From Coprinellus micaceus (taxonomy: Eukaryota; Basidiomycota; Agaricomycetes; Agaricales; Psathyrellaceae): a stretch of 64,000 nucleotides of DNA. The stretch covers positions 3,162,001 to 3,226,000 of the forward strand of contig OX596335.1 of assembly GCA_951394405.1 (NCBI GenBank), written 5' to 3'. Below are positions 22,093 to 33,900 of this stretch, piece after piece (within the stretch, counting starts at the first letter, position 1; the number at the start of each line of letters is the position of its first letter). Under the pieces are notes generated by a model that saw only the letters and a list, made by a program, of their open reading frames with translations, was not told the DNA's origin and did no database searches. The translations under genes and the position numbers were made by a program.

Positions 22093-25000
22093 ATGGAAGA
22101 ATTGGTGCCACCGTCTCCATCACGGCCAGAAAGTCCTTTATCCGAGCTTCCATCCTCTCCCAACCGCAAAGTATGTTCTTCACTGGCCAAGGCGCGTCCC
22201 AACTCAACGACCCACAGAACAGAAAGCGACCCGCGTGTTTCATTGAGCTGTCCCCTTGGCCAGCATCCAGGAAGAAGAAATACGTTCCATCTAAAGACGT
22301 CACTTTCCCGACAGACATGGCGTTCATCGAGGTCGACGAAGTCATTGGGGAACACAAAGATGGGGACATCCTGTACTACTTCGCCAGGTATCGCCAGGGC
22401 ATCGCTCGAAAGGTACGCGTTTCGATCCATATCCGTGGCTTTCGTCTGACGCGTGGTGTCTCAGTTTCGCGCAAAACAGTTCCTGGAGTTGCACCCTGAC
22501 CTGGTGAAGGCATACAGTACGTCCAGCAGCAACGTTCAGCCCAGAAATGCTAACCATTTCACGCAGAGGAGGCCCGACTTGCGCCCGACTTCAAGCACGC
22601 TGACTTCGACCCCAGTGCTCATTACGTTCACCCGCTAGATCGCGTCAAGGCTCTGAAGGATGCCCCTCGCACCCCGAGTGTTGGCGTCTCGTCAGCAGAC
22701 TACAAGGAGGAGGACGAGGGGGACGAGTCTGACGAAGACAGCGATGGCTATGCCGAGAGCAGCACCAACAAGCGCGCTACGCGACAGTCCAAGCTCCCTT
22801 TCAGCCCCCGCAAGTCGCGAAGCCAGCGTATCATTACCATTGAAGACTCTGGTTCTGAAAGAGGCACCTCTGCCCGCCCCACTAGGCGCCTCACCAGGGG
22901 TTCCCTGAAGCTCGAATTGGACTCTGGTTCAGAAGATGAAGTAGATGATGATGACGACGAATACAGAGGAAGTAGCAAGAGAGCGCCTCTGAGGCAGAAA
23001 ACGAGCCAACCTAAATTCCCTCCTGCGTCCTATGGAAACATTCGCCCTATCGCAGCGATAAACCAAGACGACTATCCTGAGGACAGTAAAAACGAGCGCC
23101 TCCGAGCCCACCGCGGTACTTGCGAGAAATGTCACCTTGCACCAGCAAACGACCTCTTGCAAGTAACGAAGAAAGGCAAGAATAAGGGAAAGAAACGGAA
23201 GAGGGGGTCGGAGGATGAGTTTGATTACTCCGACGATGAGGACCGCTACAGGGAACTTGGCGGTTGGGTTCGATGGTACGTTCTTCTCGCTTGGAATATG
23301 CTAGGTAGCGTCATGCTCACCGTCCCAAGTTTGAAGTGCCCCGTTTCCTCTCACTGGAGCTGCCTGGCCGGTACTCAACGCGACGAGATCCTCAAGGCTA
23401 TGCGTGCCAAATTAAAGCGAGATTGGAAATCGGAAGAGAAAGACCTCGATGACATGCCCAGGCGGAAGTTCCTTGAAGTGGACGAAATGACGGAGTTTAA
23501 CTGCGGTGAGGTCACTTATTTCAGCGATTGCACTGTCACTCACATCGCATATAGCGAGCTGCACGAAGGGTGGTGTATGCATGGGTTGCATGGAAGACAT
23601 CCCCCCTGCAGTGGATACCCCACCGGTTGACACCAATGGCGATGTTGACATGGTGGGCCCGTCCGACGAACCTCAAGCCCAGCGAACCGCTGCGAAGGAG
23701 CTCCATTTCCGGTGCATCACCTGCAAACGCCTAGCGCACTACGAGCATCTTCCCCTCCCCTCAGCCCTCAACGAAGATTCTCCTTTGGGGAAGATCGCTC
23801 TCCACTACCAAACCAAGAAGAGCTGGCTATGTGCAGACTGCTCCTCCTTCTTGTATCCGCTCGACAAGATCATCGCTTGGAGACCCTATCCCGCCGGCGC
23901 GAAAGAGGCCCCCGGCGTGCCTCACTACAAAGACCAGCTTCCACGGGAGTATCTCGTCAAATGGCAGGACCGTAGCTATCGGAGGTTGTCCTGGGTACCG
24001 CACATGTGGCTGGTATCGACCAATCCTTCCAAGCTGAAGAACTTCCTGTCTGGTGGAACCAAAGTTGAACTACTGAAAGAAATTCAGCAAGAAGACATTG
24101 GAACCACCACCGACTCTCCTTTTGAAATCGGTGCTACCGAGTCTCGAGGTTCCTCTGCGAAACCCACAGCATCGTACGGTCCCCTTGACGCTCTTCCCGA
24201 TGCCGAACGCCGAATTATCCCAGCATGGAAGACGGTCGATCGTGTATTGGACGTCCTGCTGTGGACCAAGGAGGGTAAGAAGGCAAAGCCCAAGAAGCCG
24301 GTGACGAGGGTCGAATCTGACAATGAAGACGTTGATATGGAACCTCGGGACGACCTGCCTGAGGAGTTGAAGGGTGTCTTTGAGGAAGGAGAACCTCCCG
24401 ATGAGAATTGGGCCGTTGGCCCCGCGGACTGGGAGCAGCGGAAGTGGGACTTGACCGAGGATGATATTGACAAGGTTTGTTGGGTGTTTACGAAGTGGGG
24501 CGATCTTGGGTATGAAGAAGGTGAGTCATGAAGGAGGTGCCTTGCTTTAACGTTGAGCTGATGTTCGTTTGTAGCATCGTGGGACTCCCCCCCTCGTCGC
24601 GGTGAACCTGGACATGAAGCATTCGCGGCGGCGTTCACGCGATACGTGGCTGGGCGAAATGTGCAAGTACCCATACACGACAGGAAATATATCTCGACCT
24701 TTGAGAAGCGGCCTCAGGACGAGTTCCGTCGTAAACATGCCCTTCGGGAACCTGGAGGATTGGAACTTGGACAAGATCCAAGTCTCAAGCTGATGCCGTT
24801 CCAGGTACGTCCAGGCTGGTTCTTTGGCATTGGGGTGGCCACCAAACATCGGATAGGTCGACGGATTCAATTGGCTGTGCAACAATTGGTGGAACCATCA
24901 AACCTGCATCCTGGCGGACGACATGGGCCTCGGCAAAACGGTGCAAATGTCCACCTTTCTTGGTACCATCGCGAAGAAGTTCAAGGCTTTCCCAGTTCTG

Positions 25001-28000
25001 GTCGTCGTTCCCAATTCCACCATCACGAATTGGGTGCGAGAGTTCGAACGATGGGCTCCTGAGCTGCGGGTTGTCCCTTTCTATGGTGAAAAGAAGGCTC
25101 GCGATATCATCAAGCAGTTCGAGTTGTTTCATCCCAAAGCACCGAAGGGCCACACGAACGCGAAATTCCACGTGCTGGTCACAACCTATGAGGCCGTCAT
25201 TAATCCGAAGGACTTTGGTGTTGTCTTCAAGAAGCAGCCCAGATGGGAGGCCCTTGTAATAGATGAGGGGCAGAGGCTCAAGAGCGACAGCAGTCTGTTA
25301 TTCAGGAAGTTGAATGAGCTCAATAGCATGCATCGCATCATCATGACTGGGGTGAGTTTCTTTCGAGGCATTGGGTTGAGCTTGGCTTGACATTCTGGTT
25401 AGACGCCGTTGAACAACAACATGCGAGAGCTTTTCAACCTCATGAACTTCCTAGATCCTGAGAATTGGAACGACCTGGAGGCCCTGGAGAGGGAGTACGC
25501 TCAGGACAACCTCAACGAGGAGATGATCAAGCAACTCCACTCCCGACTCCGACCCTATTTCTTGCGTCGTATCAAGAGCGAGGTACTTGAGCTTCCTCCC
25601 AAGAACGAGGTCATTGTCCCTGTGTCGATGGCACCTCTTCAGCGACAAATCTACCGATCTATTCTTAGTAGGCCCCCTTCCTTATAGAGACTTGCATCAT
25701 TCTAACGCACGTGGATCTGCATAGGCCATAACATCGACTTACTGAAGGGATTAACACAGCCGTCGCGGACCGGAGGGCAGGCAAAGGGGAAGCTGAACAA
25801 CGTCCTCATGCATCTCAGGAAATGCCTTCAGCATCCCTACCTCTACTCTGAAGACATTGAGCCCACAGGGATGTCCCCTGACGAGACCCATCACAAGCTA
25901 ATTGATGCTAGTGCCAAGCTTCGGTTCTTGAAACAACTTTTGCCCAAGTTAAAGGCCCGTGGTCATCGGGTGTTACTCTTCAGTCAGTTTGTGCTGGCTT
26001 TGGATGTCATCGAAGACTTTTTACGCGGCGAGGGTCTTAATTTCTTGCGCCTGGTGAGCAAGCTCTTAGTGCTGGCCAGCGGTCCGACTGACAATATCGT
26101 AGGATGGGAATACCAAAGGGACCGAACGTCAGAAAGCCATGGACGAGTACAACAAACCTGATTCTGACGTCTTCATCTTTCTGCTGACCACCCGTGCCGG
26201 AGGAGTGGGCATCAACTTGTTCGTAAGTGCCCTCAGGTTGCTAACGCAGTGCCGGCTCTGACTTCCTACCAGACCGCCGACACTGTCATCATCTTTGACC
26301 CCGACTTCAACCCCCATCAAGATCTCCAAGCTATCGCTCGAGCATATCGATATGGACAGAAAAAGACATGCCTTGTGTTCAAATTAATGGTCAAGGACTC
26401 TGCGGAGGAGCGCATCATGCAGATTGGCAAGAAGAAGCTTGTGCTGGACCATCTCATCGTGCAAAAGATGGACGACAATGACGATAGCCCTGGAGAGAAT
26501 GTCGAGTCCATCCTCACCTACGGCGCTCAAGCGCTCTTCGATACAGACCAGGCCGCTAAGGATATGCAATGTAAGTGCCTGCCACCTCTATCTTACCCGA
26601 CAACCCGCTAATCTTTGTAACCAGACTCCGATGCTGACATCGACCAGCTCATCGAGAAGACTGAGAAAGAAGGCGATGAATCCGACGCACCCAAAGACGG
26701 CGCAGCCTTCTCCTTTGCCAAAGTCTGGTCCGCCGAGAAAGACCAGCTTGAGGATGTCCAAGATGAAGACCAAGTCGATTCATGGGCGAACACACTTGAG
26801 AAGATCAACGACGAGCGCGAAAAGGATCGGCAGCACGAGATTGCGGTGTCTGGACGAGGCGCACGGAGGAAGGCAGCTGACGTTGCCAAGACAAAGATGG
26901 TCTTCGCTGCGGACGAGACAATGGTCAAGGCTCCTGGGGGATCCCAGAACTCAGACGTGTCGGCTTATAGCGGGAAAGGTGGTTCGGGCGATGAGGGCAT
27001 GTCGGAGGGGCCATCGACAGAGGGAGAGCCAGAGGATGGCGACTTTAACATGGTCATTGACGACGGGTTCCCGAAGGAGAAGAAGCAGAGGAAGAGGAAA
27101 CCGAAAGCCCCCAAGGATGGTGTCCCCAATGGTGTCCCCAATAGTGTCACCACTCCTGCCTTTCGTGTTCCTCCCCAACCCCGTGTTCAAGCGCCCCCAG
27201 TCCCGCGAGAACCAGTACTGGAGTGTGGGTTGTGTGGGAGAGACCACGGCATGAAGGAGTGCCTGATGACTGACAACTCGCAGAACCTGGCGGAGTACAG
27301 GCTCATGCTGATCATGCATGCGGACGACGAGCCTTGGGAAGAGCGGAGCGCTGCTATTCGGGCGATCGACGAAATCCTCAATTCGCGCGGTGCCCTAAAC
27401 CTCATCCAGGGTCAGCCTCTGCACCCAGTAGCGAAGGCGACAAATGTCCCTCCGACGAAGCGCCCAAAGGAGACCACGGAGCTCGTTGCGCAGCATTATA
27501 GGGAGAAGCAGGCTCAGGCCCTGGCGCGCCAGCAACAGCAGCAGGCGCAAACGCAAATGCAGGCGATTGCAGGGCCGAGTGGGCAGCAGAAGCAGTACCA
27601 AGAGACCAAGATGGGTAATGCTGTTATCCGCGACTACTCTACCCCTGCTCAGAAGGCGAGTAACGGCACTGTAGTGAACACCCCTGCATCGGGGAGCGGG
27701 AGTGGCAGGCCAGCGGTGGTGATGGCGACTGCAGGTGCAAAGGCTGGAATGATGGGTCCACCGCCCCAAAGTGGTACCCTTGCGACTGCGCCATTGAATG
27801 CGGGCACAGAGACTTGTGTGGTATGTCAGGCCAAGAAGACGCATCCCCTGAGGCAGTGTCCGATTGTGAAAGAGGGCCCGAAGAGGTGAGCCCTTTCCCT
27901 ATCCCTTCAGACGGTATTAGGACAACGCTCACCGTCCTCAACTACAGGGTATCGTCGCTCATAACCTCTTTTGAGAAAGATTCAGACCCCAGAAAGGTCG

Positions 28001-28119
28001 AAGCCGTGACTGCCCTGAGGAGGATTCTTTCCAAGCAGAAGAAAAAGCAGCAGAAGGAGGCCGTGGCTGCTGCTGCTGCTGCCGCTGCGGCGGCGGACGG
28101 GATGAGGATGGAGGAGTGA
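22093..28119 (+). CDS. SNF2-family chromatin remodeller, Mit1/CHD-like
   Basis: ATP-dependent nucleosome remodeller resembling the SHREC ATPase Mit1 of fission yeast, which acts in heterochromatic silencing. About 1,700 residues. N-terminal acidic/basic region, then Cys/His-rich PHD-like zinc modules ([52 protein letters not shown]), a chromodomain-like segment [20 protein letters not shown], and the helicase core: [13 protein letters not shown] (motif I), [13 protein letters not shown] (motif II, DEGQ instead of DEAH), RIIMTGTPLNNN (III), [12 protein letters not shown] (V) and [10 protein letters not shown] (VI). The C-terminus has two short zinc-knuckle-like motifs ([28 protein letters not shown]) and a nine-to-ten-alanine run near the end. 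Many short introns. Start ATG 22093 ([15 protein letters not shown]). Confidence 0.88.
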
Positions 28120-28591
28120 ATGGATCTGGTGACTGTTAGACGAGACCTTTGAACTCTGTTATGCATTTTGACACCTGTAATGCTTTTGCGACGCCGACCT
28201 ACCCTTGCGATTCATATTTACTTGCATAGTTCTCTGCCTTTCACTCTTTGTTCTCTTCATAATGTCCTCGTCCTGACCTGCAGTAGCATCATTGGACCCT
28301 TCCATTCCCTTTCATCCCCCAATAGGCGCTCCAGCGTCATACATCACATAATGGACCTCGAATCCAAAACACTCCTCTCTCTCTCGCGTACCATTATTAC
28401 AATACAACATTGAACCGTAACTGCTATTATAAAAGGACAACGACGCGTTGAGGTGCCGGTCGAGTAAGGTAAGGACCATGCAAAGGTGTACTAGATGAAG
28501 GGCGTAACTGTGTATAAAGTGCATGGTGCCTGGGGTTATAAAGCTACATTAGAATGACATCGTCTCCAGTCAGTGTATCCGCATTCCAGTC
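28120..28591. other. Convergent 3' flanks
   Basis: 472 bases between the stops of the remodeller (+) and the lipase (-). They should hold both 3' UTRs. CTCTCTCTC and ATTATT-type low-complexity stretches are present; no gene seen. Confidence 0.55.
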
Positions 28592-30480
28592 TTACGAAGA
28601 GGATCCCGAAGCCTGCTTCAGTTTAGACCCTTCATCCTCCCTCTGCTCCTCCTTCTCATGCTGCGTCGCCTCCTCCCTGTGGCCCTTACTCACTCCTTCG
28701 ACTCGTGCACCTTCAGCATGACCTTGTTGCTTCTCAGCAGTGTCGATGCTGTCGAGCATACGTCCCTGGGCCTGGGTGCGTTGCTCTTGAACCTCGGGAG
28801 GGGTTTCTTCCCTCGCGATGGGGGGTTTCGAGGCAGCTTGTTTTGAATGAGAGTTGGGTAAAGTTGTCGGAGATCGGGAAGCAGCCATAGGCGTAGCGTT
28901 CCCCGAGTGTGTAGGTGTGGGCGCAGCACTCCCTTCACTATCCTTCATTGGCTCAGGACTCTGGCTCCTCCCAGTGCCCTTCCCCTCCACGTGCCCTTCC
29001 CCCTCCTCCCCATCGTCTTTCTGCCCTTCTACCTCCTTACTCAACATATCCGCAACACCCAAATAGAAAGTCGCAGGGCGAAACTTAATTTCCTTCCCCA
29101 TAATCTCCGCCCACTTATACCTCGCCGTATTAATCCACCCGACCAAATCTAGATGGTTCACCCCATGCAGCGTTCCAAGGTACGTGCCCCACTTGGCCGA
29201 CTCGATACTAACCAAGCCATCGTTCGGGCCTTCCTTCTCCAGGATGACGCCGTGGGGGTACTTCCACGTATCGATGAGCCCCGGTTCGTACACCGCGCCC
29301 CACGAAAAGTACTTGACGTCAGGGACGTCTGGCACGTTTTCGTTGAATTTGGCCATCTCGGAGAGAGTGAGGCAGGAGAAGGCTGTTCCGTCTCCACCGC
29401 CGTTCGGGAGGAGCTCGAGCATGGAGAGGAGCTGCGGAAGGCGCGAGGCACCGAGGAGCTCGTGGAGGAAGTGGTCTGCGAACGAGCTACCGCGGTGGGG
29501 AGTGGCGATGGTGGTTACGGAGAGGACTTTGAATTTGCGGTTGGTGAGATGGGAGGTGAGGTATCTGCAGTCGAGCCCGCCCTGCGTAGGGCTGTCAATA
29601 TTTATTGCGCACACGACCAATAACTGCTCACCATACTGTGACCAATGAGATGCACACTCCTGCCGGGGTACACTTGGGATATGCGTTCCTCCAGGACCTT
29701 GGCGCGGTCCACTGGGCTGCTTGTTGCTGGGACCCGTGTGATCAGCACCTCGTTCCCGTTCTCCTCCAGCACCTCCTTGATTCCGCGCCAGTGGGTGACC
29801 TCGACCGGGGCGATGGCAGGCCCGATTTTGACGCTGTCGAAACCGAGCAACCCATGGCAAAAGACGATGGGGTTCTTGGTGTGCCGGTACTTGCGTTTCC
29901 GGTCCTGCGCTGCGGACTTGTCTTCCTCGGAAAGCAGGTTCTCTTTATTGGTGATTGTCAGAGAATCAGGGAACCACCACCACGAAGACGCAGTCGCGGT
30001 TTGGGTCTCCTCCAAGGACGCAAGGAGAGAAGTCTGAGATGTGCTTGAGCTGGAGGAGAATGTCCGTGTGCTCAATGTACTACTCCGCCTGTGTACCGTC
30101 CGCAAACTGTCAAGTGATGACTGGGTGAACGAAGAATGGCTGAGCACGATTGGGGCTGGTCTCTGGACATCTATGGGTACTGCAGCACTGAACGCGGTGG
30201 GCGGTGGTGACAACGAGCTCGTAGGCAGCGTCGAGCGCGCAAGGTTGTCCAAAAATGGTGGGGGTGGGCGAAAATGCTTGGGCGGCAATCGCGCCGGAGC
30301 GGGTGGTTGAATGGGGCTGGTCAGGGCTTCGGACAGCGAGCGGAGGTCGGGCGAAGGCGGGGTCGAGGAGGTGGAGGGTGCCGGCGACATCCAGCGCAAG
30401 ATGGGACGACGGGCGGGCATGCTGGTGAGGAGGGCATCGAGACGGTCAGCAAGCGAGAGTTTGGTGGGTGTACAGGACAT
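28592..30480 (-). CDS. Triacylglycerol lipase, Tgl2-like alpha/beta hydrolase
   Basis: The N-terminal 170 residues are Ser/Pro-rich and disordered. The hydrolase domain starts with NPIVFCHGLLGFDSVKIGP (oxyanion HG motif) and WRGIKEVLEENGNEVLIT. The nucleophile GHSM joins across an intron (about 29600-29640) to GGLDCRYLTSHL, giving GHSMGG. Later come ATPHRGSSFADHFLHEL, the acid region EGPNDGLVSIESAKWG and LHGVNHLDLVGW, which supplies His. A long charged Glu/Gln/Ser-rich tail ends at 28592. This matches Tgl2-type lipases of mitochondria or lipid droplets. The only ATG start is 30478-30480; the frame extends upstream as GTG. Head-to-head with the C2H2 gene, with only 36 bp between start codons, so translation may begin at a later ATG. 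Confidence 0.88.
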
Positions 30481-30489
30481 AAAAACCCC

Positions 30490-30497
30490 TGACGTCA
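30490..30497. promoter_or_regulatory. Perfect CRE palindrome between divergent starts
   Basis: TGACGTCA, the consensus of ATF/CREB-type bZIP factors, lies in the 36-bp gap between the lipase start (30480, minus) and the C2H2 start (30517, plus). A half site TGACG follows on the + strand at 30502-30506. Confidence 0.5.
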
Positions 30498-30516
30498 CGC
30501 TGTGACGGGTAACGCC

Positions 30517-30861
30517 ATGATGCAGCTTCCCTCAGTGCTGCCCTCTGAGCCCGCTCTCCAGGATGGTGCGCCGCCTCTTTTCTCGGTGGCTCGTCGCTGA
30601 CAGGAACAGTGACGACGACCAAGGCTGATATCGACGCAGTGGCTGCGACTTCTGGGCGAGGCGCCGCGAATCCAAGCACGTACGTCCCGGCATTGATGGA
30701 CTGTGGATGCTCGCGCTCATCGGCGCAGGCTGGGGATCTTCATCTGCGGGCTCCCTGGCTGCAACCGCCTGTTCCAGTTCAGCGACACGCTCATGCGCCA
30801 TCGAAAGCGCGACCACGGCTCGGAGGAGACGTCGAATATCATGACCTGGAATGGGAGCTAG
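30517..30861 (+). CDS. Small C2H2 zinc-finger protein (three exons)
   Basis: Built by hand from three exons: 30517-30565, 30610-30679 and 30729-30861, joined by 44-nt and 49-nt introns (GTGCGC...CAG; GTACGT...GCAG). The lengths (49+70+133 nt) give exactly 83 codons plus TAG. The C-terminal half has one C2H2 finger: CGLPGCNRL...FSDTLMRHRKRDH, i.e. Cys-x4-Cys-x12-His-x4-His, preceded by LGIFI. The N-terminal half is a low-complexity Ala/Thr/Ser linker. A DNA- or RNA-binding role is inferred only from the finger. The first intron could instead end six bases earlier, giving a variant two residues longer. No single-frame ORF covers it, so automatic callers may miss it. Confidence 0.55.
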
Positions 30862-30995
30862 ATATGGTTGCCATGTAATACAGAACCAAATACATCCAAA
30901 TCTTTATTGAAGCTTGCACTTGATCCACGATTCCGTTCTTCTCCTCCAAGCCAGAAGCCGCGTCGTCCCCGCAAACCCCAGGGCGACCCAGGAGG

Positions 30996-33900
30996 ATGTC
31001 CTTCTTCTCCAGGAGAAAGCACAACCACCAGCCGTCCCAGCCCGCGCCCCCGCAGGCCCCGTCCGTCACCGTCGCCCAGACACCCTCCCAGGCCCTCGCA
31101 CAGCTGTCCGCCCAGAAGCAGGGCGGCTCGCCCCCGAACACCGCAGACGTCGCGTCCACCAGCACAGGCAGCGTCGGGAACACCGGCCAGGGGCTAGACG
31201 GGTCAGTCTTCCTGTCATCATCTCTGCCAGTCCTTGTTCCTGTTCCTGACTTCCTTCTCTGTCCAGCATGCCCCCCCATCTCGGCCACCAGCAACGGCCC
31301 TCGCTCCAGCAGCAGCAGTTCCCCACCCAGCGGGCAATGTCTCCGCAGCAGCAGCTGGCTCAACCCCCAACCACAAGCGCCCCATCACGGCCAGCAAATT
31401 CCCAGCAACGCCCCGACCGACCTGGCTACCCGTGGTCCGTGAGGAGGCTCAACCTCCAACCCCCGAATGTCCTCAACAAGCCCGGCGTCGTCCCGCCCAC
31501 ATCCCCCTCGCCCTCACCATTCCCGCGCTACGGCCATGCCCTGCCCGCCAGCCCCACCCCTGGCGGCGAGCTCTATTTGTTCGGAGGTCTCGTACGGGAA
31601 GCGGCCAGGAACGACCTCTACATGATCCAAACGAGAGACAATGCCGCCACCTTAATGCAGACGGCTGGCGAGCCCCCAAGTCCGAGGGTTGGCCACGCCT
31701 GCGCCCTTGTGAGCCAGGTGCTGATTGTGTGGGGCGGCGATACGAAAATGGACGGAAGCCAGATACAGCCACGGCTGGAGCAGGATAGGTTAGACGACGC
31801 TCTTTATCTTCTGAATATCAGTGCGTGAACTGCTTTTCAGTCCCTCGACACAGCAGCTAACCATTCTCCAGACATTCGGGAATGGACGAGGGTAGCAACC
31901 TCTGGCCCAGGGCCTGCTGGACGATACGGCCACGCTGTCACCATGGTTGGTTCAAGGTTCTTTGTGTTTGGCGGACAAGTCGACGGGGAGTTTTTCAACG
32001 ACCTTTGGGCATTCGACCTCAATTCCTGTGAGATTTACTGCTTATATGTCCCTTCGCGCCTCGTGTTCTCTAACCCTCTTCCCAGTACGGACAAGAGCGG
32101 CTTGGGAATTGTACGAGCCTTCAACACCAGAAAAGCCGGCTCAAAGAACGGGCCATGCTTGCATTACCTTCGAAGACCGCATAATCATGTACGTTGTCGA
32201 CCCTACGACACTTGGTAATCTGTCGTCATTGACATTTCGACAGCTTCGGCGGCACCGATGGCTCGTACCACTACAACGACACTTGGTCGTTCGATCTCAA
32301 AACCCGCAAGTGGACTGAACTTCAGTGCATCGGTTTCATTCCATCGCCACGGGAAGGCCACGCAGCGGCTCTTGTTGATGATGTGATTTACATCTTTGGT
32401 GGACGAGGTGTCGACGGGCAGGATCTGAGCGACCTCGCAGCTTTCAAAATCTCGAGTAAGCATCTTGTTCCAATTTCAAATCTTTCGACAGCGAAATGAC
32501 GGCTGTGGACTTTAGATCAACGGTGGTACATGTTCCAAAATATGGGTCCGTCTCCAAGCGGGCGCTCAGGCCATGCTATGGCTTCCCAGGGCACCAAGGT
32601 GTGGGTTTTGGGAGGAGAATCATTCGCACCTACCCAGGGCGAAGACCCCAATAGCTTCCATGTGCTTGATACCAGTACGCATCACCAAATCGACTTCGAT
32701 GCCAAAACAACTTCTGACCCATTGATCGCCGCTTTAGAGCACATACGGTACCCCGACCCCAATCGCGGGCCGGCACCACCTGCAGGAGTGCCCCCTGGAA
32801 GCCAGAATTCGGCGCGCAAGCCTTCGCTGAACCAGCAGAACGCACCTGGCCCGGCGTTGCAGCAGCAATTGACGCAGGCGGCGATCAATGGGAGGTCTAT
32901 GTCGCCCGCTGTCGATGAAGACCCTAGGAGGGCGGTTTCGCCGAACGGGCCTGGTGCGAGGGCGACCCTAATGAAGCCGAACGGCATTCCCGCTCAGCTT
33001 CAGTCTGGTGCCTTTGCGTCCAACACCCCACCCTCCAGTTCTGCAGGCTACGACGCGTCTAACAATGGCAAGGGAAAGGCACCTGTTCGACCACGGAGGG
33101 ACGATGACGGTGAAGTGTTGAACGAAGACAGCTTCGATGCGGTCACAAGCGAGTCCTACCACTCCTCGCATGGTCATCAACAACAGCAAGTCTCCCGAGC
33201 AAAGAGCCCTGCCGGCCGTGCTGTTTCCCCCGAGCAGCAAGGGCAGCAGTATCAGCAGCAGAGCATCATGAGCGGCGTGAATGGCGTTACTGGACGGTCG
33301 TCTCCCACCATCGCGGCCTCCAGCGTGCCAACAGGAAGGGCTTCGCCTTTGACGACTGGGCGAGCCTCACCAATGACTGGACGGGCTTCCCCGGTAGTGG
33401 ACATTCGGTCGACCAAACCGGCCCAACCACCTGAGGGGTACTACGCCCAGCAACAAATCGCCGCCCAGAACCAAGCTCCCAGCTCCAACGGCTACGCCCG
33501 CCCCGGCTCGAGAGGACATGCCAGCCAAGGTAGCGTAGGCAACGTCGCTGCCGACCTCGTTCGCGACCTCAAGGCCAAGGAGGTCGAGATGGACTCATTG
33601 AAGCGGCAGATGACGTGGATGAAGGAGGCGTTGGGGAGGGCGACGAAGGCTGGCTTTGTCACTGCGCCGCCCTCGAATGATAGAGATGGGAGTGGGAGCC
33701 CAACGGGGAGTATTGATAGTGGATTTAGTTCTGGCGTCTTGCAGGGCGGGGGTATCGAGGAGCAGGGAGAGCAGAAGTATGCGGAACTGGCAATGAGGTT
33801 TAAGCAGTTTAGGGCACAGATGCAGGTATGTTGTTTTTCGATTTTTGAGGGTTTGCGCAAGGCTGATATCAGGTGTAGAACGCAATGGCGGAACAAGCAA

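Noticed and set aside
21879..22430. 183-residue minus-strand open frame
   Set aside because: It lies antisense to the first exons of the remodeller, has no recognisable domain, and its composition is explained by the coding strand.
30532..30816. 94-residue minus-strand frame upstream of the lipase
   Set aside because: It overlaps the C2H2 exons; the + strand reading with a finger motif and consistent splice sites is better supported.
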